DNA from: Mesostigma viride
Lineage: Eukaryota > Streptophyta > Mesostigmatophyceae > Mesostigmatales > Mesostigmataceae
Length of the DNA stretch: 64,000 bases
Assembly: GCA_009746045.1 (NCBI GenBank)
Contig: RPFO01000213.1
Coordinates: 8,296,052-8,360,051 of the forward strand
Reading direction: 5' to 3'
In this document: positions 45,542 through 55,834 of the stretch, one piece after another
How the letters are laid out: each line of letters begins with the position of its first letter
How positions within the stretch are numbered: the stretch's first letter is position 1
Notes under the pieces: model-generated
What the model saw: the letters and a program-made list of their open reading frames with translations, nothing else
Told to the model about the DNA's origin: nothing
The model's database searches: none
Program-made: the position numbers and the translations under genes

Positions 45542-45775
45542 GTCACGCAGGCAGGGGGGGGGGCACGTGGCATGTGCCACGCACACGAGCGTGCAATAAG
45601 AGCGGGCAAAAGCATGGCAAGGCAAGGGAGGTCACGCAGGCAAGGGGGGGGGCACGTGGCACGCGCCGCGCACACGAGCGTGCAATAAGAGCGGGCAAAG
45701 CCATGGCCCAGCAAGCGAGGTGACGCAGGCAAAGGGACAGACCTAAACACCGACCATGGCACATCAAGAGCGACG
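45542..45775. repeat. 89-bp tandem repeat beside the purine array
   Basis: Copies start at 45,542, 45,631 and 45,720 (GTCACGCAGGCAAGGGGGGG, then CACGTGGCACGCGCC and GAGCGTGCAATAAGAGCGGG). It lies downstream of the donor at 45,870, so probably inside an intron of the neighbouring gene. Confidence 0.85.
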
Positions 45776-45869
45776 GAACTTATGGAAGGCTGCCCGGGTC
45801 CGGAAGCTAAGGGGGCGGGGTGGTGGTGGGCGTGGGGGGTTGGGGCATTTGAAACGAGAAATACCGTAC

Positions 45870-47624
45870 CTCGCATCGCCCACTGCCATGCCATGTCGCC
45901 GAGGATGAAGACCCGGAACTTGATCATGATCTCCACACCATCGAGCACCACGGGGATCTCATGCCCGGCCAGGTACTTGATGACCTCCAGCCACGCTGCT
46001 GCATTCTTGAGCAGGTTCGCTCGCTTGTCACCCCCGGGGGATTCTAGGTTGACTGACACCCAGTCTGGCCTCTGCCATAGGTCTGGGAATGCTGGGTCGA
46101 CTGGGCGTATCGACATCGCTAGCATGTTCATCGTGCCGGCGCCTAAGCGGGTTCGATGACCATCGCCGCCGCAGCCGATGTCCAGCTTAGCCCGTTTCGT
46201 GACCTTCATGTCCCGCCACACTGGTGAATCGGGGTTTTCCAGGAAAAGCCTCATCACCATCAACTGCACACAGCACATGCGGGCGCGCAAGTCACAATTT
46301 ATAACTCCAAGGCAGATTTAGGTAACCGTGACAGCACATACATGCTAGGACGATGTAAGGAAAATTCCAGTTAATGAACACGCGGGGGGAAAAAATGTGC
46401 AATTCAGATTGACACTAGCTTTCCACTGACCTGAGCTGAGTTGGTGGGGTGATTTTGCCAGCCGTAGACGCCTGTCTCGAAGTCCGGCATCGCGGTGACA
46501 TCCTCAGCGATGTTCGTGCGATATAGTGGTACGATGCTGTCCACTCTCTCGGTCTGGTCCTTGCGGGCTTGTTGGATTAACTGCTCGCAGGGGACTACAG
46601 GCCCAAGGATTTTCTTGGCCCCGGCTGTGACCCTCACGGAGCATCCGCCTGGGATTGTATCGCGCAGCTTCACCCACAAGCGTGCGTCTCTCACGTCCCT
46701 GCTGTGCTTGGCTATGGCGCGCTCGTCAAACCTGCGCTTGTCGCGCGCGGGGAGGGACAAGAGGACCCCTTGAGATGACAACCTGGTCTCCCCCGTCCCG
46801 ATGTGCTTCTTCAGGATCTCCTGGTCAGGCCACGCGACGGGTGCAGGGGGCCGCTTGTGCTGCAGCGTAGCGATGCGCGTTCTCATAATCCTCAGCATCG
46901 GCAGTGACTTTTTTGCCATGCCGATGCTAAAGGACATGAGGCTGTCCCGCGCACCCAGCAGAGCATCTCGCCTCGTTACCAAGGTCTTCTTGTTGCGCCT
47001 GTGGACCACATCAGCCAGTTCACCATCTGCATTCATGGTGAGACACCTGCGGGAGCGATCCAGCTCCCTCTGCAGCTCAAAAACTGGCCACTTCTCCATT
47101 TCCTTGAGCTTCTCCTTCTTGCGGTCCACCTCGGCGTCCAGCTGGGCGCACTCCGCCGTAACCTCCTCCAGCTTCCTCTTCAGGGCTGCCCTCGGCTCCC
47201 GGGCATCCTCCTCTTGCAAGGTCTTGATCTCATCTTGCAGCTCCAGGTAGTCTTTGATGCTGGTGTTAAGCACGCCTTGTCTAAAGGCCAAGTCAGCCTG
47301 GAGCTGCGCGATGGATGCGAGGAGCTGTTGCTCTCTCGCTGCCCACTGTCCTCGCTCTTCCAATAGAGCGCCATCTGCATCGGAGAGGGGCAGTAGGAAC
47401 CCTTTCAATATTGCCCGAATCAAGTCTGGGATGCTTCCATCCATCCCAGCTGGCAGAGCATTTACAAATCCCAAATGGCGAGCGAGGCCCTTGAAGGCCA
47501 TGACTTCACCATCGGTGAGGCCAGCTATTTCTATCTTATTGTGCTTGCCCGTATTGCTCAAATGGTCTTCCAGCAGGACTTGGTGAACACGTAACGCTGC
47601 ATGGAACAAGGTAGTGGTGGACAC
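45870..47624 (-). CDS. Coiled-coil protein with GDG...GDM segment, possible RNase H-fold transposase (partial)
   Basis: There are two exons: 47,624-46,441 (open to the Met at 47,624, but a strong acceptor TTGTTCCATGCAG suggests the exon starts at 47,596) and 46,265-45,870, joined in phase 0 (AGCTCAG|GTCAGTGG, GTGTGCAG|TTGATG). Exon 1 encodes a predicted coiled coil ([19 protein letters not shown]). Exon 2 has [13 protein letters not shown] and, about 100 residues later, [15 protein letters not shown], ending at donor GCGAG|GTACGG. The spacing of the two GD motifs resembles the first two acidic residues of DDE/RNase H-type transposase-like proteins of eukaryotes, but the third acidic residue would be in a later exon I cannot find. 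Function is unproven. Confidence 0.55.
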
Positions 47625-47769
47625 AAATCAATATGAGGGTTTCAGGGGACCGTAGTGGGTAGATTTTTTTTGAGTGAGTAAAAATTCAGCTTTTATTTCA
47701 TATCATTCCTATGTCAATTGGGAAGTCTCTGTGTTGATTGGAACCTGTAACTATAGCGACTAATTGTTG

Positions 47770-48300
47770 ATGACACCACTAGTTGAGGGTACTACCCCGC
47801 CCCCACCATACACCAATGGTGAGCTACAAATGCATGCACCAAGCAAGAAAAAATAAACCCAAGACTGCAAAAATATGAGAAACAAGACCCCCTATTATTA
47901 ACAAAGGAATTTGCCATCATAACGAGCTGAAATTTTGCAGCAGTGCGGTTCAGCCCCCTCGGCCCTCGGCCAGTTTTGAATACAAGTACGTGGTGTTGAT
48001 CATTTTACAATGTGATTGGTCTGATTTCACTAATTAAGAGGGAAAAAAGACGCGACTTTGGGAGAGAAACTGATTAACTATGAGGAATACTCATTCTTTT
48101 ACTGAGCTGAATAGCCACAATGTTTCACCAAGGGGGCAGCTACATGGGAGTACGTGGTTTGCATAAGAACGGTTTGCCCATTCTCCTAAATGATAATATT
48201 CGTCCTAAATAGCGTCGTTTTCTTTAGCTCACCACCGGTGCGTGGTTGGGGGTAACCCCCAATAACCCCCAACAAAAAAGTACCCCCAACAAGTGCAGTG
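47770..48300. repeat. Inverted pair of GGGGGTACT / CACCGGTG repeats
   Basis: A 60-80-bp segment with GTACTACC...CACCAATGGTGAGC at 47,785 is inverted at 48,222 (GCTCACCACCGGTGCGTGGT). A third copy is at 31,452. This could be a MITE of about 530 bp; no target duplication is clear. Confidence 0.5.
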
Positions 48301-50344
48301 GGATAAATGCCCAACAAACATCATCTTCACGGTCCCCAAGCATTATTGGATATGCTTCAAATGCATTACATTTATAAAAGGTATTTTTGGTGGGGTGCTA
48401 GGGATGTCCCCTCCCCTTCAGATGAATCGCAGAGTTCTAAGCAAAGAAACAATTCCAAAGCAAAGAACCAACTCCATTATTAACATACAGCTACCAATGC
48501 ACTCGGTGCACTAAATTACATGCAAGAGGCCTACCTCCATTTGCTCAATTGCACAAGTAAAACAGTCACGTCATTGCTAATATCCTAGGCACACAACTGC
48601 TCACAACACAAGACCGTTTTTCCCAATGCTGTGAGAATATATTATTTCAAAGCCTGTGAGAATCTCAGCTGGGCTAGTGAATATCTGAAGGATGAGCTGT
48701 GAGGGAGAACGAGGAATGTAAACTGAAAAGGAAGTTTATGTTGGAACACAAGGTTTTTTCCAGTTCAGAACCAGTAATGGCTTCAATTGTAAATTAAAGC
48801 ACGCCAGCAGTATCAAAATGCATGGAGCCACTTAAAGCTGTAAAGTCTTCAACCTAGAAGGAGGCCTAAAATGCATGGAAAGGATGTCCACGTGGGTTTG
48901 TTGCCATGTACGTACCTTCCACGAGGGTGGCCAACGTTGCCACTGGCTGTTGCCTTTGGGAGATTTTATCAGGCATCTGCATGCAGCAAACGGGTACATT
49001 TTGCATTGCAGAAACGATTGCATACTACGCATGTTCATAGCGTCAGGCGAGTGCGGGACACAAGTTCACTGCGATAAATTGCGACGGCAGTGCAGGGCGC
49101 GTATACGAACGTGATGCACCAATACTGCGTGCACCGAGACGTGGCATCGCAGGCGTGGCAGTGCTGCACATTGTTTCTAAACGACAGTGCAGCACATTGC
49201 ACCACGGCACGTGACTAATTAAACCAAAGCCTGGCCTTAAAGCCTAGAAAAAGCCGACACGGTGTTGCCTGCAAGGGGCAGCGCTTGTTGTGGCCGGCAA
49301 AGGAACTTGAAATGCCAGGAACTTGACAAAGATTAACCTGGCATGCGCCAGCAATCTTAAGCAGTCTAATCAGCATCCACGCTTCAACAAAAAAACCCAC
49401 CTTATTTCGTCATTCGGAATGTCGTCGGCAGTTAGGTCGCGCCAGTTCCCGGGTCGCCTGGGCACTCGCAAGGCCTGCACACAGAGTAACTGCGCCGAAA
49501 TGCACAGGTGCTTTACGACAAACTGCAGGAAACCAAAATTACCTTATAGCACCTTTTCCGAAGCTCGGGCATACGGTCGCATCCCGCTGCGAGTTTTCAA
49601 AAGCAATATAATGCAACGTCCTGACCCTCGAGCCCGTTTTCCCAGTTTCTGCGCACCCATTGGACAAGAAATTCAAATTTCGCGGCGACCGGCGCAACGC
49701 CACAACACGCACGACTTAAAATCAGGTCTAAAACTTGCAAAACAATCATATTTCTCCCTACATTTATCCTCCTCGACCACTCTGGCTGGCAGCCATGACC
49801 TCCAAGTGCCGTTCAACGTCCCTAACGTCTAAAACAACGTAATTTACGTTGCTATGCATCGTCCAGCCAAAAATACAGTACAGTAATGTCAACGATGCGG
49901 GTCAGACTGGGTCGACAGGGAGTCGTGCTTGAACTTCCCAAGTTTTATGGGGGAATCTCGAGAAACCTTAGAAACATTTTTGCCCAGCATTTGTGCTTGA
50001 CAGTACGGTACGTGCGCTGGTTGGTCCTCTGACAGTTCCCTGTGCCAGGGCCAACCGGCTGCCCGTCAGTTGCCCCCGTTCAGAAAGTTTCGTCGAACTT
50101 TACTTCAGATTTGGAAATCATGAACGTGCGGTTGGAGTTTCGCGGGGGAACCCAAGTTCGCAAGTAATCCGCCAATGATGCGCTTCGAACACTTGCCCGC
50201 TAAAAATTCAACAGCCGCTCCGGCTGGCCACTTAAACGAAACTTGATGCATGAATACGGAAGGGTCGTGTGAGAAATCAATGAAGCCATGGACTGATGCA
50301 AAAAAACTTATGTAGAAATGTATTAAGGTACTTATAAAACACGT
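48301..50344. other. 2-kb region without a supported gene
   Basis: Several frames of 60-169 codons exist (longest 49,323-49,832, plus) but none has recognisable domains or convincing splice sites. Confidence 0.5.
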
Positions 50345-50704
50345 TTATTGAAAATGAAATTTACCGGCCGAATGTACCGTTGGAGCGTGGAAGGGCATCC
50401 TTGGTCGATCGAAGGGATCCATCAATGCGGTATAGTGTCCGGCCGATGTCCCTGGCGGCGCCTCAACATCGACCACCTCAGTCGGGCGCATCAATCCGGC
50501 AAACGCCGGCCCTCCACCTGAGACTGTCGGCGGACCCTCCACGTTACGAGCCTCCAACAATACCCTCTTCTGCAGTGGGGTGCTCGCAACAAAATCCGTG
50601 TCAGCCGACGGGACCGCCGGATCGTCATCCTCATTCAGCAGTATCGTGTTCAGGGATTGCTCCATCCCCGTCGAGGGGGGGGGCAAAGTCATCACATCCT
50701 TCCT
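50345..50704 (-). CDS. Possible last exon of a host gene, product unknown
   Basis: On the minus strand an acceptor-like TCGTCAG opens a frame that encodes an acidic, Pro-rich, non-repetitive tail (LNEDDDPAVPSADTDFVAST, RPTEVVDVEAPPGTSAG, ending AGKFHFQ). It stops in TAA that overlaps an AATAAA polyadenylation signal. Upstream, a 69-73-bp minisatellite is split by the LTR retrotransposon, so the same gene may continue at 61.7-62.5 kb. Confidence 0.4.
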   Translation of the reverse strand, partial: RKDVMTLPPPSTGMEQSLNTILLNEDDDPAVPSADTDFVASTPLQKRVLLEARNVEGPPTVSGGGPAFAGLMRPTEVVDVEAPPGTSAGHYTALMDPFDRPRMPFHAPTVHSAGKFHFQ

Positions 50705-50901
50705 GACGACGGTACGGGATCGTCATCCATACCCAAAGAAACCGAGGCGAGGGCGGGGGTCCCCTCAACCGGGGGTCCCCATGAATCCTGACGAGGCCTC
50801 ATTCCCATCTGTCGGACACGACCGCCTCCCGTAAATCGGGAACGCCCGCCGGCGCTACCAGTAACAGGCCGCGAGCCTGCTTCCTGCTGGCGATCCCCAT
50901 C

Positions 50902-51473
50902 TGTTACGCCGCGGATATCTACCTCCACCTCTACCTCTAATGGGCCTGATACTACCTAAACTGGTCAGGCCTCCTCTACTTAACCCTCTGGCGAAAGACG
51001 AACGTGACGGAGCTGATCTCAATGCATTAACGTAAGTGTTGCTATAATACGCCATACAACCATTTACCAAAACCCGTTTACTCCAGGAATAGAGGAAGGA
51101 AACACAACTACACTGCCGTGACCCAAGCCTAAATGTGTCAATTCACTTAACACACGCCGAGTAACCACACAAGGAGTGGAACGTGCATAAATGGTCACCA
51201 ACGGTCCAACAGGCTCGGGCCGACCTGGCCCTCGCCTACAGAACCACAGAAACACAGGCAGGTGCACAGATGCACGCCGGTCCACTACATTCTACAAAAG
51301 GATAAGGACCACTAATATAGTACGCGGCGCGGCGCCCAAAGGCACCCAATATACCACAGTACTGTTACGGGGACAATCATGTCCAGACTAGAACTGCACG
51401 TAACCTAGGAACAACCGAGGCCAAGGACCTAATTTACGTCCGTAACTACAACGAATTGTTACGCGACGTAACA
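50902..51473 (-). repeat. 3' LTR
   Basis: The LTR is 572 bp and nearly identical to 61,150-61,721. With the CCATC duplication at 50,897 it fixes the element border. Confidence 0.96.
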
Positions 51474-51488
51474 CCTCCCCCCCCACAA
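51474..51488 (-). promoter_or_regulatory. Polypurine tract
   Basis: TGTGGGGGGGGAGG lies directly before the 3' LTR on the minus strand, the expected plus-strand primer. Confidence 0.85.
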
Positions 51489-51853
51489 AAGGTAGGGAGC
51501 CCTCTCCCTACGCAGAGAGGAGGGAACCAGAGGGGTAGGAAAATAATCCTAACGCACCCAGCACACACCAACACAATCGATAGACCATCCCAGATACAAA
51601 GCACCAATAGTTCACACGGTCTCCACCACCACGCCGGGTGGTGTAGGGTTAGCCAGCACCAAGCCTGGTGGTAGGTTCCCCTAACTGCCTGGAACGGAGT
51701 CCTGGCCGGGGGGGACGGCACTGGGCAGGACACACAGAGTAAACACATCAGCGCTAAGGACCAAGAACAGCCAACCAACTGGCCAGAATATGAGGGCGAC
51801 TCTACATACCGGAGGGACAACACCCTCAGGTCGGGCCTAAGGCCCTCTATCTA

Positions 51854-54159
51854 GTGGCCATCCGTCTGGTAAGTGCCACGAGAGGCCAGCAGGACCTCCA
51901 GGTAGGCCTGGTAGTGAGCCACATCCTCAACATTGTCATGCCTATCTACAGTGAGGAAAACATCGGCCCACACGCCGTCAGGAAAGAGGCCCAGGAAGGC
52001 CCAGTAATACCTATGCTGCGTGAGGACGACCTGGCCACGGGCCCAGTCCAGAAAGCCACAGGCAAAGAGGCGAAGGAAAGGCTCTACCGCGATCAGGCAA
52101 AGGGCCCGCAGGAGGAGGCAATGATACCGAATCCGAGGGCGCAGACCCGTCGGGAAGAACAGGTCCACCAGGGGCTCCACGTTGGACGGCCACAACCGGA
52201 TGTGCCGAATCTCGCGGGAGCGCCACCGACGAACACACTGTCGCGACCCGAATGTCTCTAGGTAGTCGCTGGCACGAGGAGGAGGGTGACCGCGGGAGTC
52301 TAGACCCTGGCCCGGGATAGGCCGGGCGGCGGGCATCCCACTCAAGGATGGGCTGGAGGACCGTAGTGTACGCCGCACCCGGCACCGCAGGAAACTCTAC
52401 TGTAAGGGCATCCGAAGCCATAATGCCCAGAGGGGGAGGGTAAGCCCACTGAAACCCACCGTAGGTGTCCAAGTCGTTGTGGCGCCTCGCCCAGCGATAC
52501 AGGACGCGCCGGACCAGGATCTCACCCTCGAACACCGGATCAGCTAAAATAACCATGTCGAACGGAGGCCGATCAGTCTCAATGGGTAGGCCACGATCCC
52601 GGGGCGCCCGACACACCTGGGAGAACCCATAGGACATGGGAGAGATGGCAAGCTCAGCAGAGGCGCGCGGCAGGTCACACTGTCGGCAGGCGAGTGCGGA
52701 CATACCATACCCCGGAATGGGCGTGTCACGCGACTCCGGCGTCGCGTGCACCACAGAAGGAGCCCTGTCCCGATCACCCTGGGACAACTCCCTGAGGGAA
52801 TCGGCAGCGCGGGTGGCGCGAGGATCCTGACCGGTGGACCGAACAACCGCGGCCAAGACCGCGAGGCCGAAGGAGGAGGGACCGGAGCAGGGGCTGACGC
52901 AGGGGCAGGAGCCGACACCGACGCAGGGGGCACTGGTAAAACAGGAGGTCGCGCCGGACCTGAAGCCAGAGAGGGCCGTGACGGACCCACCAACGACGCA
53001 GGCGCGCCGGTCTCCGTTGCCGGTGCACCCTCAGGCCACATGTTGAAAATGGGGCCCGTAGGGACAGGCAGTCCTGCATAAGATTGACTACCATCCAGGC
53101 CCCAGTCAGGAACCGGAATCCTCTGCGGAGGACCACCCTCCCAAAGTCTGGGAAGCCGCTAGTATCGCCAAAGAAACCCCGCGACGTCTGCGCCTGAGCG
53201 GGAGGAGGCTCGGAAGCAGCGACGGAGGGCGAGCTAACAGGGGCAGGAGACTCCCGCGTAGGCGCAGGTAGAGCGGTGACAGGCGCAGAGGCAGCAGGAG
53301 TCGCAGGAGCCGCCGGAACCACAGCGACCGCGGGCGCAGGCGGGGGCGCGGGCGAAGCCGTAGTCGCCGGGGCGACAGAAGGGGTAGGGGGCGCGGATCC
53401 AGCCGGCGTGGCCGGGACCTGCGCCTGGGCCGCAAGGAAGGCCCCAAACGCCGTGGTCAAAGACTGGATCTGAGCCTGCATAGCCGAGACCGTCGCCGAA
53501 AGAGGATCAGGCAAACCCGAAGGGGTAGGCTCCACTGCGACATCCCGGGTCGACCGAGGGGACGACGGGACCGGAGAGGGAGGGACAGACACCGAGGAGG
53601 CGGACGCAGCGCTCGAGGCAGAATAATCTGGAGTATAATGTACCTCGGCTGGGGCGCCCGAAGGGGTAGGACCACTAACCGCTAGTCCCGCCGACTGATC
53701 AGCTATCTCCATGAACTCTACGGCCCGTAAAAGGTCGCAGGGGTTCTCGTCTACCTCAGCATCACCCTCAGCTGGAAGCCACGGGAACACCTCCCGTAGG
53801 CAGGTACGGCCCACAGGAGTGGAGAGGTAGGAGAACACACGGCAACACCGGAGAACCGCATCTATCTGCCCCAAGGCGGGACAGCTGGAACCACACCCCA
53901 ACAAACAGTGTCCGGCATCATCGAAACCGTGCAGGACAAGCTGGTGCGGCTCATCAGGGGAAGGACCATACCACGTGACCCCGAAGAGGGCCGCCCTGAC
54001 TAAGCTCGCATGTTGGGCCTGAAGGGCCGGCTGCACAACGCCACCCCGGTAACATGATCGCGACACCCAACGGCCCGGAAGGGCCTCGAAATACAGCTCA
54101 GGGTCCGGTAGGGGCAGGGACGGCAGCGGGCTCTCAGCCGGAGGGGTAGGCTCTGTCAT
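51854..54159 (-). CDS. ORF3: long unknown ORF between integrase and 3' LTR, frame-disrupted
   Basis: From ATG at 54,159 (MTEPTPPAESPLPSLPLP) there is a possible folded N-terminal domain (LYFEALPGRWVSRSCYRGGV, LLGCGSSCPALGQIDAVLRC, CLREVFPWLPAEGDAEVDEN), then a short helix (VSAMQAQIQSLTTAFGAFLA) and a long Pro/Ala-rich stretch. After frame changes near 53,130, 52,850 and 52,300, the C-terminal part continues (ACRQCDLPRAS, DMVILADPVFEGEILVRRVL, YWAFLGLFPDGVWADVFLTV) to a stop at 51,854, some 770 codons in all. There is no signal peptide and no typical envelope architecture. The family is unknown; the strand and position make it part of the element. Confidence 0.7.
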
Positions 54160-54235
54160 GACGGCTGCGGAGGGGAGGGGACAACCAACCACCCGTCGAC
54201 AGCAGACATAACATAAGAGAGGAGAAGGCCTACGA

Positions 54236-55834
54236 CTAGAGCTTGTGCAGGGTTTTATATTCCTGCAGCAGGCGACTACACCCATCTAGCTCACTCTCCG
54301 TATACCAAACCTTATCTACTTCACTACGAGCATACATCCACTTCACTTTATACTGACGCTGGGTACCGCGGCCCTTTTTGATATCTCGATGGGCCACGAT
54401 GCTTTCTACTTCGTCTTCTACTTCCCCAGTGTCAGGATTATGCTCTAAAGGGGCAGGCGCTAACTCCCTGCCAGCGAACGTACTAGGGTGGTACAGTTTA
54501 AGCTGGCTCCTATGGAAGGTGTTTGAATGCGTTTGCCAAGAGGTAGGGATATCGACCTTATACAAGAAATTTCCTACCCTAGACAACACATGGAAGGGTC
54601 CTAAGAAGGCAGGCCTAAGTTTGACCTTCAGTTCTGCTTCAAACTTATGAGCAAAACGGCCAACACGGGGGCCTTCTACTAATACTAGATCTCCTACTTC
54701 TATCTCAGGTGCTCGTCTATCTAAGGAGGCACGCAACCTAGCAAGGTACTTAGCCTGAGCTTTTTGATACCCTGAGATCGCGTGGTCATGAGCAGTTTTC
54801 ATTCTATCTAGTAAGGACTGTACACCTTCTACAGTATCTCGGGACACATCATCCTTGTCCCGTAGAGGACTAGCTAAGAGAGAGGTAGGGGTAAGGGGCT
54901 GTCTCCCAGTATCTAAGAAGAAGGGCGTATATCCATGCGCAGCTTGGGGACAATTGTTGAGGGAGAACTCTACCAAACATAAATAATCCTCCCAATCACT
55001 ACCCGAGCCATTAACATAGTGCCTAAGCGCTTCTTCTACTACTCTATTAAGACGCTCTACTAAATGAGAGGAGGAGGAGTGGTAGGCAGTACCGTAGGTA
55101 ACCTTGGTACCGATGGCAGCGAAAAACTGCTGCCAAAAATCTGAGGTAAATAATTTATCCTTATCACTAATAAACTGCCTACTCAATCCATGATATCTAT
55201 ATACATTATTGAGGTATAGGCGTGCGCAATCACGTGCGGTGAGTTCTAAAGGACACGGCACAAGATGGCACATACGAGTAAAACGATCTATGAACACAAG
55301 GATTTGGGCATTGCCCCTATCATTCTTTCTAAAAGGTCCTACAAAATCCATCATGATAGAATCCCAAGGCATGATAGGGTCAGGCAAGGTCCTAGGTTCT
55401 GCTATCTGTCCTACATTATTGGGTTTCATTTCCTGGCAAGATTGACAAGTTCTAACATACTCATCCACATCCTTATAAAGGGAAGGCCAGTAATAAGAGC
55501 GGGCTACTAGGTCCCGTACCCGTTTACCACCCTGGTGAGCAGCTAAGTCATGCAACTCAAAGAGCAAGGAGGAGCGACAGATAGGAGGGACATACAGGCG
55601 CCATTGAGGGGGAGAATCTGCTATCTGCACATATAAAAACCCACCTACAAATTTACAAGGGTGCTTGCCTAATTGTTGGGGATGTGCAGCAATGGCAGCT
55701 AATGCTTCCGGCTCAGTGGCCGTAAATCTACTAATAAGGCGTTCAAGATCAGAGGTAGGCATCGCTACAGAAGTATCCAGAACAGGTTTAAAGAGATCTC
55801 CTACCGCCTTGCCGAAGAGAAGGGGAGGTCCTAG
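54236..55834 (-). CDS. Integrase with C-terminal chromodomain
   Basis: The frame is open from the end of RT-RNase H (overlap at CCCCTAG) and the first Met is at 55,762. Counting from that Met, the zinc-binding HHCC is His 71, His 76, Cys 106 and Cys 109. The catalytic triad is Asp 139 (MMDFVGPF), Asp 200 (QFISDKDKLF) and Glu 236 (LVERLNR), an exact DD35E. A GPY/F-like module (LRPAFLGPFHVLSRVGNFLY) follows. The last 70 residues (VESIVAHRDIKKGRG, QYKVKWMYARSEVDKVWYTE, ELDGCSRLLQEYK) form a chromodomain, which in chromoviruses directs integration to modified histone tails. It overlaps the pol stop, so it is either made by a second -1 shift or split by an indel. Confidence 0.96.
   Translation of the reverse strand, partial: LGPPLLFGKAVGDLFKPVLDTSVAMPTSDLERLISRFTATEPEALAAIAAHPQQLGKHPCKFVGGFLYVQIADSPPQWRLYVPPICRSSLLFELHDLAAHQGGKRVRDLVARSYYWPSLYKDVDEYVRTCQSCQEMKPNNVGQIAEPRTLPDPIMPWDSIMMDFVGPFRKNDRGNAQILVFIDRFTRMCHLVPCPLELTARDCARLYLNNVYRYHGLSRQFISDKDKLFTSDFWQQFFAAIGTKVTYGTAYHSSSSHLVERLNRVVEEALRHYVNGSGSDWEDYLCLVEFSLNNCPQAAHGYTPFFLDTGRQPLTPTSLLASPLRDKDDVSRDTVEGVQSLLDRMKTAHDHAISGYQKAQAKYLARLRASLDRRAPEIEVGDLVLVEGPRVGRFAHKFEAELKVKLRPAFLGPFHVLSRVGNFLYKVDIPTSWQTHSNTFHRSQLKLYHPSTFAGRELAPAPLEHNPDTGEVEDEVESIVAHRDIKKGRGTQRQYKVKWMYARSEVDKVWYTESELDGCSRLLQEYKTLHKL

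Noticed and set aside
43885-46290. 801-codon Pro/Ser-rich ORF on the minus strand
   Set aside because: It is a read-through of the GGGA/GGATGGA array; only its N-terminal end coincides with the real exon at 45,870-46,265.
51854-54159. ORF3 as a retroviral-type envelope
   Set aside because: No signal peptide, no clear fusion peptide or C-terminal anchor, and a long Pro/Ala-rich region unlike surface glycoproteins.
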